DNA of 64,000 bases from Gremmenia infestans (GCA_032629725.1 JAFEVB010000001.1:434001-498000), one strand, 5' to 3'. Counted from the first letter of the stretch, positions 1 to 11,631 are shown. Notes: generated from the letters alone by a model not told the origin. A program made the numbers and translations.

Positions 1-1
1 G

Positions 2-998
2 AGATTGGCGCAAAGTAAAGGCCTACATAAGGAGAATGCAAGAGGTGAATATGATGACAAAACCTCAATTCTGAAGAGAAAATTATGGTGGGTGATTACC
101 TTATTACTTCTTACTATAGCTAATAGTATTATGTAGGTGGCGTGCAGTAATGCAAGATACGCTGCTCTCACTGTGCTTCGATCGCCCTACAATTACTACA
201 CTCATAGACTGTTAAATGCCCTTGCGTCCCACCGCGTTCGAGGATGGGTACTCTTTCGAGGAGACAATTTATCACGTATCTCAACTCGGTCTTGAACTCA
301 CAAGGAGGAATGTCTCTCTAGTCAGCGTCGATTTCAAGCAGATCCTTGATGAGGTTGATAAAGCTGATACCATTCTTTCCCGAGCGGAGCCACAGTTGCA
401 AGCCAAAGAGAAATGCCGGACAATCCAACAACATTTGGAGTTTTTCACGTTACGATTGCATATCACTTTTGTACTTTCAGTTCTGTGTCGCCCTGCCCTC
501 AGTCGAAGCGCTGATGAGTCTCCGGAAAAAGAGCTGGTTGCATCAAAGTGCAAGCAGAATCTCATTGAAAGTGTACAGGCGTTCTTAGACATGCATACAC
601 TAAGTATTGTGGCAACGCGAACATGGGCTTTTGTACACCACGGGCTAAGCTCGGCCCTTCTGCTTGGTATTCTGGGGGAGACAAATGCAAACCCCAGAGT
701 CCGAAGACTTTTAGGAAGGCTGATTGAGATACTTTCCGTGCTTTCAATGGATGAGGGCGATAAAATGTCCAAGACTGAGCTCTCAAAATCGCATTTGAAG
801 GCGTTGAAGGCGTTACAAAAGATTTACGATGACACCCGTACGGCATCACACTCCTCGATTGCTAGTGTCAATGACGGAAGCACTATTCAGCAGAATCGTG
901 GAACGAAAGAAGTGAGTGCGAGCAGGGATGTTTTAGTCGGTGCGAGTGACGACGACATATCAAGGACCGCATCGAAGCCCGCAATCCAAGAACAGTGA
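2..998 (+). pseudogene. Zn2Cys6 transcription factor, C-terminal part, with in-frame stop
   Basis: This is the middle-homology and C-terminal region of a fungal-specific Zn2Cys6 transcription factor whose DNA-binding end lies left of the window. Exon 2-87 reads RLAQSKGLHKE...RKLWW. A 49-nt intron (88-136, donor GTGGGT, acceptor ATGTAG) joins in phase to exon 137-998, which reads RAVMQDTLLSLCFDRP and later SFEETIYHVSQLGLELTRRN, a typical fungal_trans signature. The frame is continuous across the junction, but a TAA stands at 213-215 between ...LIDC and MPLRPTAFEDG, and the following ATG (216) immediately resumes the same frame. I therefore read it as a nonsense mutation, perhaps CAA to TAA, rather than a real start at 216. 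A 260-residue protein from 216 would lack the zinc cluster. Readthrough or a sequencing error are the alternatives. Confidence 0.72.
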
Positions 999-1409
999 GC
1001 AGAACTCCGGCTGTGTATTGCCGTACGGCTGACCATTATTATCACAGACTGTTTCCCGCCTACGATCATAATAGCACATTGTCTAATACTGCAATAGACT
1101 TCGCCATGGACCTATCACCCTTACAGGTATACGATTCGATACTATGGGGTATGGAATACGTTTAATGATGCATGAATTATGCTGACCATCATTTAGATGA
1201 CATGGAATTTGATAGCAGTCTCTGGCAGCATTAGTCAACAAGAATTATCCTTTGTATGAGACATATTAGAAGCACACGCGTATCAACGCCGAGTTGTGGA
1301 AATGCGGCGTTGCACTGATGAACCGCGACGGAGTGTTTCGGACCTCCTCGGATGTCGTTTTAATTCGTCAAATGTGACGCATCAACTGTGTCTCATAACG
1401 CTGAGCGAG

Positions 1410-1418
1410 TATATATAG
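1410..1418 (+). promoter_or_regulatory. TATA-like element upstream of the SRPBCC gene
   Basis: TATATATAG lies about 100 bases before the ATG at 1521. It is followed by a CA-rich leader (CATCAAATCGTTAATTC...), as expected for a strongly transcribed short gene. The assignment is by sequence and position only. Confidence 0.4.
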
Positions 1419-1520
1419 ACCTGAATAAAGCCTGTTGAATTTCTTCATCAGGCATCTGCAATAAACACCAGCTCAAAGGCAACCTTTCCATCAAATCGTT
1501 AATTCAAGCATATCACCAAT

Positions 1521-1979
1521 ATGTCGGCTTACAAAATCCGTTCCGAAACTATCATTCAGAAACCTATCTCTGAGGTCTACAACTTTATCACCACGGTTTC
1601 AAACTGGACCGGAATTCATCCTGCTACGAAGGATATCCTTGGTCCATCTGGAATCAACTCAACCGCAGTTCCCGGGCTGAAATTCGTTGAAGTTGTGGAG
1701 GCACGTGGTCTCAACTTCAACTGCGAGTGGGAGGTCCGCAAGGTTGTGAAGAACGAATTCTTCGAGATCATCTTCCCAGCTGATTTCATGCACGGTCCAC
1801 TGAACGAGATTGTCATCACTCACAACTTGACTGCTGCTGGTGATAATGCGACAAAGTTTGTCAGGACTATGGTCAATTTCTGCAAGCCGGATGCTAAGGA
1901 GGAGGAGACGAGAGACTTGGAGGAGCCTGGAATGCACGACAATTATCTGAAGGCTGTGAAGGCTAGACTGGAGGGATAA
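1521..1979 (+). CDS. SRPBCC/START-like (polyketide cyclase-type) small protein
   Basis: A single-exon protein of 152 residues. It starts MSAYKIRSETIIQKP followed by EVYNFITTVSNW, which matches the first strand and helix of the SRPBCC fold: a ligand-binding cavity protein in which the first helix and a Trp come early. The later KFVEVVEARG and NCEWEVRKVV stretches fit the antiparallel strands, and the C-terminal MHDNYLKAVKARLEG fits the long final helix. Length is normal for the family. Members bind hydrophobic ligands, and some are polyketide cyclases, but no polyketide synthase is nearby, so a metabolic role is not supported. No signal peptide is visible, so a cytosolic location is likely. 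A TATA-like element lies upstream and the neighbours are two decayed regulators. Confidence 0.8.
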   Translation: MSAYKIRSETIIQKPISEVYNFITTVSNWTGIHPATKDILGPSGINSTAVPGLKFVEVVEARGLNFNCEWEVRKVVKNEFFEIIFPADFMHGPLNEIVITHNLTAAGDNATKFVRTMVNFCKPDAKEEETRDLEEPGMHDNYLKAVKARLEG

Positions 1980-2617
1980 GCAAATTGTTAGGAAGAATAG
2001 ATGAGAAACCACGAGGAGGTTTTGTTGGATAGATATGGTTATGGTCACGTGGTCGTAGTGTGGGGAAATCTGGTTTAATGTGATTTAGCGCGTCCGAACA
2101 ACTACATTATTCCTATTCCTACAAGTTTCCTACACTTTCTAGTTCTTTATACAATACAATTGACTACGTTTACGTTTACAACACCTAATCTAGCAAACCT
2201 CTACGTGATCTGTAAGGGCTCTAACAGGTTTTAACAATATAGCCCCGCTTACCAACCCGTTCTGACCTCATCTTACTGGTTTGTGTTACAATGATTTACT
2301 TTTGCTTATGTACGCGGGGTGCGCTGCCCATTGTAGATAGCTAAATTGAAATTGTAGGGCCCAGGTTAACTTCCAGGACCGTGGCAGGCCCGCAACCTGC
2401 AGCCGTATATATCCAGATCATATCCGACACCCAGTATCAAATCCTTCTTTGCCTGCTCGCCACCCACGGTGATAGCAACATATAGACTATTTTGGCTCCC
2501 AAGTCGAGGATATGTGGATTGGCGAGTGTATGAATGTGAACGGGTTATTGTTTGAAGACGATGCGGTAATCTGGTCCAGACCAGTCGTCAAGTCCACTGC
2601 TTCTACCGGGATTGCCC
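1980..2617. other. intergenic, no gene seen
   Basis: The 3' flank of the SRPBCC gene and the 5' flank of the zinc-finger locus. No open frame with family resemblance and no repeats of note. Confidence 0.5.
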
Positions 2618-3497
2618 ATGCATCAAGCCAATGGTAAATACGATGTGCAAGATATAATATGACATTTACCCTGTAGAAAACGGGGCCTCACCAACGTTAT
2701 TCTCATCAGTACATCAACATATCCTCCACGATTATACTATTCCAGCTCCAAACCATCCCGTTTTTGTCGATCAAGCACCCAAACAAACTTTGATTAACGA
2801 ATCCTCCCATTCGCCTCCCACAGAAATATCCAAAATACCCAGCGAGGTAGACTTCAACATAGCCTCGTCACAACCGCAAACCGTATCAGCTACGGCGTTA
2901 TCAATAGACATCCATTCTGTTGTAGCCTGTAAGTGGCAAGTGGCGAATGCTTAGAAATAGGGCCTGAAAAATCCTATATATACAGCGTACTTCCCACTGT
3001 AGAACAGCAGTCAATTCAAGCATTTACACCCTGAATATATAGCTAGCATTGCATATTAAGCCTAGAAACAACACATTATATTTCGCCGCAGACTCCAGAG
3101 CCCCGAGCGGCTGGGCAAAATGGATCATATCAATGTTTGCTTTGTGACAAGGTCTTCAAAAAAGAGTCCATCCTTAGGTAAAGGGTATTTTTTGAAGTTC
3201 TAAAACTTATGTTCACTAATAAAGTCGCCCTTATTAGACGCCATGCGAAAACCCACGATCGGAAACTCCATCTGCAGTGCCCCGACTGCTGGAGATCTTT
3301 CCCAGAACGCAGGGATCTCACTAGCCACCATGAAAAGCATGGCTGGACCGCAAAGATATTTCTGTTCCTTTAATGGATGCAAATTCGCTCTCAAAGGCGA
3401 GCTCGATGGATTTCCGAGACTGAACAATGCCAAACGACATGTCAGGAGGTGCCACGGCGACGGAACGGCACATGTACTACGTATTAACAAACAATGA
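2618..3497 (+). pseudogene. C2H2 zinc-finger protein gene, frame-broken
   Basis: Pieces of a multi-finger C2H2 protein. A plausible start is ATG 2618 (exon 2618-2633, intron 2634-2676, exon 2677-2928, Ser/Pro/Thr-rich). After an intron of uncertain acceptor (possibly 2929-3107) comes finger 1, YQCLLCDKVFKKESILR, split by an intron (3178-3237) and completed by RHAKTH. Finger 2 is LQCPDCWRSFPERRDLTSHH with EKH. A third finger, RYFCSFNGCKFALKG...NAKRHVRRCHG, continues at once but in a different frame: near 3345-3352 one base is missing, and the finger-2 frame ends in TAA shortly after. No GT-AG pair there restores the phase. The sequence supports a former transcription factor. Whether any shortened product is made is unknown. 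Confidence 0.6.
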
Positions 3498-3520
3498 TGA
3501 AGTGAGAGTTAAGAAGGCCA

Positions 3521-4183
3521 TTGTTGGGGTTGCGAACTTTTAAACAATGTCAGGAGAAAACGAGCGAAGGCCACCATCGCGCCAATATTCCGCCAACGAT
3601 TATTACAGTACATGTCTTTCTAAAATACTGGATCTGCATCATCTTCCAGTTTGGAGCAAGCGCAAAGAAACATTTCAACGCCGAAAAGATATTCACGAGC
3701 ACTGGTCAAACCCAGAATCCGAGCCGTTGTCTGGACTTACCTAGAAATGAACTATTTGATGCCGTCATATCAGAGTTCAGTGAACACGTCAAAGTCGCGT
3801 CTAACAGATTTATAGAGCAATTTGATCCAACAGACATTTTCTATAACATAGCATTATTCGAAGCAAATTTGGCTGATAACCTTGCTCAAGACATTGTTTT
3901 CGATCCCGATCTCAGTGTTCTCTCAGAGACCACTTACTATTGTGGGTTCGGCCCAGAAGGCTCAGAACAATTCTGTTCATATCCAAATGACTGTTCATTT
4001 CCAATTATAAGAAGCACCAAGGTTTACGGCAAAAAGACAGCATGTGAGACTTGCTGGTTGGGATACAGAACATGCGATGCTGGCTTGGCCGAGTTTTCTC
4101 CGCTTGAGCAGCGGAACATCCCATGCTGTCTCCTAAATAGAGTCCTCAGTATGACGGTAAACTGCTCACACCAACAGCATTGA
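3521..4183 (+). other. possible C-terminal remnant of the zinc-finger locus
   Basis: A 220-codon open stretch directly downstream of finger 3, with Cys-rich segments near the end (CGFGPEGSEQFCSYPNDC and ACETCWLGYRTCDAG). The first third looks non-coding. The part from about 3740, beginning CLDLPRNELFDAVISEFSE, has amphipathic, protein-like character and could be the C-terminal region of the broken zinc-finger gene. I recognise no family. It may equally be an independent hypothetical gene. Confidence 0.3.
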
Positions 4184-5887
4184 CAAGGTTTCATGTATTC
4201 ACTGATTTCACTGATCACATGGAACAGATGAATGCTCCCTGGACAAGTACTGCTTTTTAGGTCGGTAGTTGCCCTCCGCTCTGAGAACTACATTACTCCA
4301 GGAAAAGCGCAAAGTAGTACGTTATGATCTTCTCAAAGATTCGCCATACCGTATCAGCAGAGAGCGTTCCCATGGTACTGTCACATATTAATTACATAGA
4401 TATCCGCATTCCTTGAGGTCCGTTTGGTAAACATGGCCTATACAGTTATGTCATACGTTATACTTACCAAGCGGGTCTCTCCATATTCCCGTGGTAGATG
4501 ATTTGGCCGTCATCTGCCGCAAAGGTCCGGCTGCTTAGGACATTGTTACCATACCAATTTGATATTTGGGGATAGGGGAGCGGCGTTGGAAGGAGGGGCG
4601 GCGACCGTTGGAGAAGTCGATGCTCTGTGTATGTTGTCCAAAGATGGCCCAATCTTGCTCGCGACTAACTATATCCTTCACAGTTTGTCAGAGGTGGGTA
4701 TTCCTACTGATTTGGACCCTCCCGAATTACGGAAGAAGTGAATGGGCTGAAAGGTGCCCCCCGCCATATTTCCTGAATTGGATTTTGCCTATGGTCTACG
4801 ACTAAGGATATGGCGAACGATCGCCAATCGGTCGCTTAAGCTTCATGCCAGCTTAATGGGACTTAATACGTGGCATTATCTAAGGGACAGCAAGCTTCAC
4901 TAACCTTGCATCTTTATGAGTTTTCGTGCCGGCTTATTATTGAGTTCCTAACTCCTAAGGCATATTATCAGGACCGGTACGTCCTCTATAAACTGCCTTC
5001 CTATAAGCTTTCATTTCAGTTCATAGTCGACTTCGCGAGACATATTCTTAGGTCTGATGCGTGCGTCTTCCACCAACTATCCTTTCCGAGCCTTATCCGC
5101 ACATCAAATCTCAGCTTATAAGTAATAAACACTTCAGATTTTTCATTCACATTCTATACATATTTGAATAGCTTCTAACCAGCTCGTGACTCTAGGTTAT
5201 GCTTCCATTCTTTAATATTCTGTTTCCGCGTTGGTGGTATTTTAAAAAGTGTTATAAGACCACGAGTATTGTTTTTTAATAGTCGTTTGTAATGGCCTAC
5301 TTCTCCTAGCATTTGCTTTTCGCTGTAGCATTTGGTTTATTCCACGGTTCTGAAAACACTATATCATCTTTAGATGAAATTAAGATTTTGCGCCTCCCTT
5401 TAACAACCAATATCTATCTATGCACCACTCGCCGTTCTTTGAAATTTCCGATCCTATCCCCACGAAACGGCCCTTTGCAAAAGAGAATCCTTTAACCTAG
5501 GCTCGAGGCACGGGGTCTAGGTACTATCCACCGCGAGTCGCCTTCCATTTTTCCACTATGCTGCAAACAAAGCTCGAGCCCATCTACATATGTGAAAAGG
5601 GGTCTATACACGTGACCGTACGTGTATATAATCCCGACAACGATCTGAAACCAAGGCTTATGCTATAGTAGAAGGCCGAGAAAGCCCAGATCTCCTTGGT
5701 TTGTAGTGCTATGTGAGCTCTGTTTGAATATATATACAATTAAAATGTATAACCTATCTCCCGATGCTTACTAGGCCAGACCAGGCTAATGCTGCTCGCT
5801 TATCACTTGTATGCTTTAAAACGACGACGACGACGACTGGGACTTGTTGAATGGGAATAAAATTCAATTAATCTAGCCAGTATTCTA
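4184..5887. other. gene-poor AT-rich spacer
   Basis: About 1.7 kb with no credible gene. The right half (about 4900-5800) is AT-rich. A short ACG trinucleotide run (about 5819-5836) lies at the 3' side of the following minus-strand gene. Nothing else is recognised. Confidence 0.5.
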
Positions 5888-7856
5888 TCACGAAGGTATG
5901 GTCCCGAGTGGCCACCCGTTATAAGAAGAAGGCAAGTTACCCACCTTGCAGGACCCCGGATTTGTGAAGGAGTCTGAGCTCCCCATACACTTGTCAACAG
6001 CGGTGATGTTATACCACTGGCAATTGATACTTGCGGCACCTCCTTGACGTGTGTCCGCGCCCTTATCGCAACGGTCAAAAATACTCTGGAAGGCCGTCTT
6101 GCAGTCATCCTGGTTGAGTTTGATTCGGTCCGTACAGCCTTTGTCGAGATAGGCAAACATGAGCAGTTCACCACCGCTGCTGGCGCCATCCTGGTTGTAC
6201 CCGATCTGCGCGTTGCTGTATGGATTGGATGGGATTGTCGCAAGGCTCGTTCCACTGTTATCAGAGCAGAACTTGTCGCCAGCACTGATTAGCGAATCCT
6301 GCTTGATGCTGAACTGCTTTTTGACATTGCATGTGGGAGTTGGTGCAGCGGCTGCTTGGGTGGATTTTGTGGCAGCGCAGCCTGTCACTGCGGAGCCAGC
6401 ATTCGTCCAAGTAGCAACGGGATACATCGAGTTGTCGTTACAGGTGCAGTACGGTCCAGACCCTGCACCAGTTCCGGTGACGGTCTCGGTGCGACAGGAA
6501 GTCACGGAGCCGCCGGTTACTTGTGTGACCTTGGGAGAGATGGTAGCGGTTGGCAACGCTGTGTACGCGCATGGAGAAGAGGGCGTATCAACAGTTGCGT
6601 AGATGCGTTTCGTACCCGCGCTATCACACACGCACCACGAGGCAGGCGTCGCGGCGGGCTTGCCATCAAAGGCATTACCATCACTGTTGACGGAGCAAGA
6701 CTGTGAAGCAGTGCCGAGGAGGGCGTGGTTTGCATCAATGGATCCAGCAATCTTCTGTTGTTCATCCCACCAATTCTGGGCACCGTCACTCGGCTGCGGG
6801 GGAGCATCGTTGCCGAGAAGCAAGCATGCGCAGTCCTTTTCGGCGCCTGTGGTGCACTTTTCCGTGTCTTGATTCCCTTGGCAATCCGAGTCGGTGCAGA
6901 GAGGGGAGTCTAGAGTAGAACGAGGTGTCAGATGGATGGATCAGACCGTTATGTTTGAATTCCAACGAACGAACGTACCTTGATTGGCTGGCTTGCTAGG
7001 ATCACACTTGTCGCTTGAGTCGTCCGGCTCACCAACTCCCGCTTTGGGTAATTTCACTGCTGCAATTGTCCCGACATACAACTTAGCAGTGATCATGGTA
7101 CTCAAGATGATCAAGGCTTTCTTCTTTTGGGCCTGGCTTTTCAAAACAGCAATCGCTGACGAGAGATACGCTGGAGCATTGGCAGCGACGTCGGTAGCAA
7201 TTGACTCCCAAAAAGCGTCCGTGCCCGCAGCTTCCAGTGGGCCATCTGCGCCACTTGCTTTCACTGCCGCATCGATAAGACAAGATATCGCTGTTTAGCC
7301 GTTAGTTTTAAAGATGTGGATAAGGTGATAGAAGCTCACAGTCTGCCCGCGGGATGAGGCTCCGCTTTTTGAGACCGCACGCTTGAACGGCGGCATCAGC
7401 AGTCTGCCGCAAAGCATCGCCGACGTCCTCTGCGAATGTGAGCCCAATAGCCCCATCAGCTGCAGCAGTCTCGACAGCAACTTTGATTTCGGATGTTGTA
7501 GTTGCTGGTTTATCACTGATCGTACTGGTGATTGTCTCGAGACTTAAATAATTTGTATGACCTTCGATGTACTAGATGTTTGTAATTAGTAGCCGTTCTC
7601 AAAAGTCACGCAGTCAACATCAATTACTTACGTGGTACACTTTCCCATCCCACGTTATCACCGGATTATTCGGGCCAAGATCAGTGAGAGCATAATCGGT
7701 TGGGTTGCCGAGTTCTTCTGAAACCGAATCGACGCCGATTGACTGGCGAGCCTGGATGAACTTTGGAGCAGCAGTGATCTGCGCGCCATCAGGAGCGGCA
7801 ATCGCAACAGCGGCGGAAAAAAAGGCGGCGCCGAGCCAAATGATGTTCGGGGCCAT
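5888..7856 (-). CDS. secreted cysteine-rich protein of unknown function
   Basis: Four exons (7856-7632, 7571-7340, 7290-6979, 6909-5888) give 596 residues with matching phases; donors are GTAAGT, GTGAGC and GTACGT. The start MAPNIIWLGAAFFSAAVAIAAPDG is a clear signal peptide with a likely cleavage after ...AIAA. Residues 75-255 are Ala-rich and nearly cysteine-free, with a dibasic KKR before a predicted second part. Residues 257-596 are cysteine-rich. Two copies of a CxC-containing module (about 347-375, WCVCDSAG...CAYTAL, and about 410-437, YCTCNDNS...GCAAT) suggest internal duplication. The end after ...WPLGTIPS could be changed by another intron starting at GTGGGT (about 5942). I do not recognise a family or a catalytic motif. 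A secreted structural, binding or effector-like role is inference only. It is divergent to the metallopeptidase gene at 9488. Confidence 0.75.
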
Positions 7857-9487
7857 TGCTTTGTTTGATGAGATGAAACGTCAAGCACGAAATGTAGAGA
7901 ATCAGGTTGAAGTTAAGATATATATGTGTACCAGCTAGCTTCAAAGGTGAGCGGAAACTTCACATTTCATTTCGGCAATACTTCGCGCCTCTGCAGATTC
8001 CTTTGCTGGCTTCTGGAAGGAATGATAACTATTACTGAAATACATGTACTGCGCCTATCCAGCCTCATAGCTGATACAAACTTGACAACTTGGCAAAATC
8101 CTCCAAAAGAAATAGGCAATCCTCGTAAAGAATATCCTAGTAGAATAAGAAATTACAGACTGTGTCTTTGAGGCTAACTAAGAGAAGTAACTCCTTTACG
8201 TATTCGCGTTAAATTGTGCTGCATCTAGCTCTATTAAGCAACTGTATAAGTTTGTATGATTAGCTTTCAGAATGTGGCTTTAAATTTGTTACATCTTCAA
8301 TTAAGAGTAGACTATTATGATTAGGTACGATGAGATGCTAAGATGTGAGGAGCTAGATATCGCTGGCAGCCCCACAGAATCCTGCAGATCTAAAATAAGG
8401 TGCTTAATAGAATAAGTAAGCTTATTTCGAGGCGATGGTGATCTTCTTGACATACTCGAGTATTTCGCACACTGTCGCTGATTGGATAACCCACAGGTGT
8501 TTTGTTTCATCGGGCTGTACGAAGGAGCAGCCACAAATGATTTTGACTCTTCGCGTAGCTAATAGGCTTGAAACGCGAGCGCCAAGAGTAGAAGTGGTTT
8601 GGTGGTTGCAGCAGATACAGGATCATGTCGCCACACTTGCATAAAAAGGATTTCTGACATGGGTAAAGCAAGATACGACGGAGTACTAGACCGCGTGGAT
8701 ATTTCCCTAGCTACGATCGCGAGGTTCAACTTTATTTAGACGTATACTGCCAAGAAACTCTTCACATACTAGAAGAGGAACGCTTCTAACAGTCAAACGT
8801 TATACAAACCTCTTACTTTTCTGTGTTGTGAATGCAGACTCGATAGTAATATAAAGTGAATGTAGGTATGTTTACGTCCAACATCCCCGCAAACCAACCA
8901 GGACCTTGTAAGGATCCCAAATGACTACAGGGGAAATGTAAACACGCATATGCAGATCTAAAACTGGGTTTTGTGCCGCTGGTTAAATGCCTACAGTACT
9001 ACCTTGGGGCGTAAGCGCCGCAGAGGCGTATAAACCACCGAGAAGCCGAACCGCCAAAGGAGACGGAATCGTAGCCCAAAAATCAATGTACGCGCCGCAG
9101 CTGAAATTAAAGTGACATGTTGCACAGCCCAAATACCTGTATAATTACATAGGATCGGGTCAGATGGCAAAGACATTCCTCATCCTACAACAACAAGTGC
9201 GGTGAATTAGGTAGGCCTAGTAGTGTTATTTTTGACTCGACTCTTGGCGAATAGAGGATTTTCGAAAATGACCTCTTGACATCCTCATCTCGTAATGAAC
9301 TACTGATGTGTTCGTTATCTTCGCTCCTACTTAAGTCATCATGGGCCTTTTATTGCTTTCGGGTGTTGACGCTTGCTTTCCCTGCATCCTTACTCTCTTT
9401 TTGTCAAGAGGTGCATTCTTAACTTCAAACATTTCTTGTACATCTACTTAGTTCAGCCAATTCACATCGTCGTTGACTACGTTCAAT
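7857..9487. other. shared 1.6 kb upstream region of two secreted-protein genes
   Basis: The space between two divergent genes, both encoding signal-peptide proteins. AT-rich with no credible ORF. A TATATATGTG stretch lies near 7918 upstream of the minus-strand gene, and a pyrimidine-rich, CA-rich leader (about 9370-9487) precedes the plus-strand gene. Confidence 0.5.
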
Positions 9488-10578
9488 ATGCAGCTGCTCT
9501 CTGGTATCGTGGTAGCATGTGCTGCACTGAGTTTTGGAGGTACTGCTAATGGGTATCTGATTGACCCAGATTCATGCACCGGTGGTGGGTTTTCCTTGCG
9601 CATTGAGTGAGCTCGTTGACTGACTTGAAATAGACAACTATCAATTCGTCAAGGACATGGTCGAACAGGCTTTCACTATGGCCAACTTGGTTTCAAGCTC
9701 GGTCAAGACAACTCCATTTGATCCGAACGCCAGTTGGCTGCTGAAACAGCTGTTCAACCTCGGTGATACCGACGCTGGTGCTGCAAAGACCATGGTTGAA
9801 CGTAAGTTGTATTACCCATAGTCTGTTGAACAACTACTAACGCGACCTAGTGGCCCTCGATGCATCAGCTCCGAACAATAAAGGAGAGAGAACGGGTATA
9901 CTTGTATTCGAGGAAGAGAAGACTGGGAACCTCGACGATCTTGATCAAAACGAGGTGGTTATCTTCTGTGACACAGATCGCCTCGTGCGCAGAGTAAAGG
10001 ATCCACTCCATTTATACGACAAGAAAGTGAAACAAGCCGTTGGGACCACCAGTGGCTGTAGCAGTGCTTTCATGTATACGCAGACGTTTGCCAAACACTG
10101 GGACACCATAACAGTCTGCCCGTGGTTCCTACAGTACGCTGTAGCAAAGAAGTACCACACGAAAGCAGACCTCACATCGCTACGTGCTTATATGGCGGTC
10201 AAAGGGCTCGACAAATTGATTACCAACAAGTACTACACGCCCATCGATCTAATGAGTCTATGGGATAAGGTCATGCTTCACGAGATGATGCACACAACAC
10301 CCGGTGGACTTAAAGACGATGTGGGAGGGAAGGACGGCTACGGCTGGAACAAGTGCACGGCGCTGTCCACTGATGACAAAGCCAAGATCAACGCTGACTC
10401 GTGGGCGCTTTTGGGCAGTGCGCTATTTTGGTTCAACCAAGGCAGTCCCATTGACGCTACGGGAAGTTTCACCTCTCCTGCTATGACGGCGCAGGGTGGC
10501 TCGAAGAGGTGGTTTGGGTCGGGGGTCGGACGAGGTATTGAGGCGGTTAAGCTTGAAGCAGTGAAGCGCTTCACTTAA
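9488..10578 (+). CDS. secreted zinc metallopeptidase, HExxH (aspzincin-like)
   Basis: Three exons (9488-9584, 9634-9801, 9851-10578) give 330 residues. The first, MQLLSGIVVACAALSFGGTA, is a signal peptide, so the protein is probably secreted. The zinc-binding HEMMH lies at residues 232-236 and is followed after about a dozen residues by DVGGKDGYGW, which resembles the GTxDxxYG zinc-Asp element of M35/aspzincin peptidases. Conserved Cys residues at about 128, 158, 178 and 256 would fit disulphides. The spacing is not a perfect M35 match, so a related fungal HExxH family is possible. No obvious propeptide site is seen. It shares its upstream region with a divergent secreted protein gene. A role in degrading external protein is inferred from the family. 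Confidence 0.8.
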
Positions 10579-10803
10579 GCCGTCGACTCATAGATGTTAG
10601 CCTAGCGAGCGAATTCACGTAGATTTCTTGAATATAGTAAAAGACATGCAGCCCTGAATGATACATCAAGTCTTTGATCTTCTGTGAACTTTGTGATTCT
10701 ATAGCAGCGTTGAGGACATGCGATTGGATGAAATAGATGATTCGGAGGGGAAGCTTTCTACTTTTCTATTCAATCCAGCGAAATAGGAGTTTCAAAAAGT
10801 ATT

Positions 10804-11631
10804 CTATGAACTTGCTGTCCCCCCAGGCAATGACCCGGGAATCCTCCGCAAAACCACCCACCGCTTCAAGATTTCTTCCGCCGAGTTCCCCTGCGCTAAA
10901 TCTCGCGCCCAGGTCAAGACTAATTCCCCATGGGCTCCCTCCTCATTCAACAAATCTTCAAGTGGCGTCAAAATCTCCGCCTCCCGCTCCTGCCACCCCT
11001 CCGTCCAGCCATGCAGCACGTTTAACTCGACGCATAGCCACTGCAGGTGATGGAACTTGCCCATAGCCTCCCAAACGTCAGCCCACTTCCTGTCCTCGCG
11101 CCCGCTGCTCTTCAACCAGCCCATCAATCCTTTGGGAGGTTGCACTGGTATCGGTGGCTTGGCCAGTGTCCATGAGAAGTCCAGGCGCTTGAGGAACGGT
11201 GCTCCCACTCCAGCCGCGAGCAGTCGTATGACCACCGGATCGCCCGTGGAAAACGTGTTGGTGCCATAGAGTAGAGGGAGCGCCTCAGCATAGACAATGG
11301 AGCAGGTCAGTAGGAGGCTAAGGAGCCGGGCAGCGCGCACAGCGGCGACTTGTGGTCCGCCGATTCCAGGTGTTTGCAGAGTGAGAACGAGATGATCTCG
11401 GGGTCCCTCGGCAGCGAGGGGTATTGATGAGCATTCAAGGGCGAGGCTGAAGATTTGGATGCGAATCTCGGATGGCAATGTGGCGAACAGAGGGGAGCGA
11501 CCCTGGGGGTTCGGTGGGAACCGGCGGCGCCGTTTAGAACGTAGTTGAAAAGGCATAGGACGAGAAAGATTCAAATCGCTGGGGAATGCCACAGTTAGAT
11601 CGTTGTTGTGTTCCGTAAGTTGAAAACGCAC
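10804..11631 (-). CDS. F-box-like/DUF7730-type protein
   Basis: A single exon of 275 residues. After a basic N-terminal stretch (RSKRRRRFPPNPQGR) it has LFATLPSEIRIQIFSLALE, the usual start of the F-box-like domain found in many ascomycete proteins, then LLLTCSIVYAEALPLLYGTN, the second hallmark in which the LLYGTNTF strand follows. The remaining part has W- and L-rich helices with no known motif. Such proteins are abundant in filamentous ascomycetes and their function is mostly unknown; an F-box role in SCF ubiquitin ligases is inferred from the fold only. An alternative start at Met26 (11556) would keep the whole domain. It is divergent from the dehydroquinase-like gene, with 473 bp between them. 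Confidence 0.75.
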   Translation of the reverse strand: MRFQLTEHNNDLTVAFPSDLNLSRPMPFQLRSKRRRRFPPNPQGRSPLFATLPSEIRIQIFSLALECSSIPLAAEGPRDHLVLTLQTPGIGGPQVAAVRAARLLSLLLTCSIVYAEALPLLYGTNTFSTGDPVVIRLLAAGVGAPFLKRLDFSWTLAKPPIPVQPPKGLMGWLKSSGREDRKWADVWEAMGKFHHLQWLCVELNVLHGWTEGWQEREAEILTPLEDLLNEEGAHGELVLTWARDLAQGNSAEEILKRWVVLRRIPGSLPGGTASS

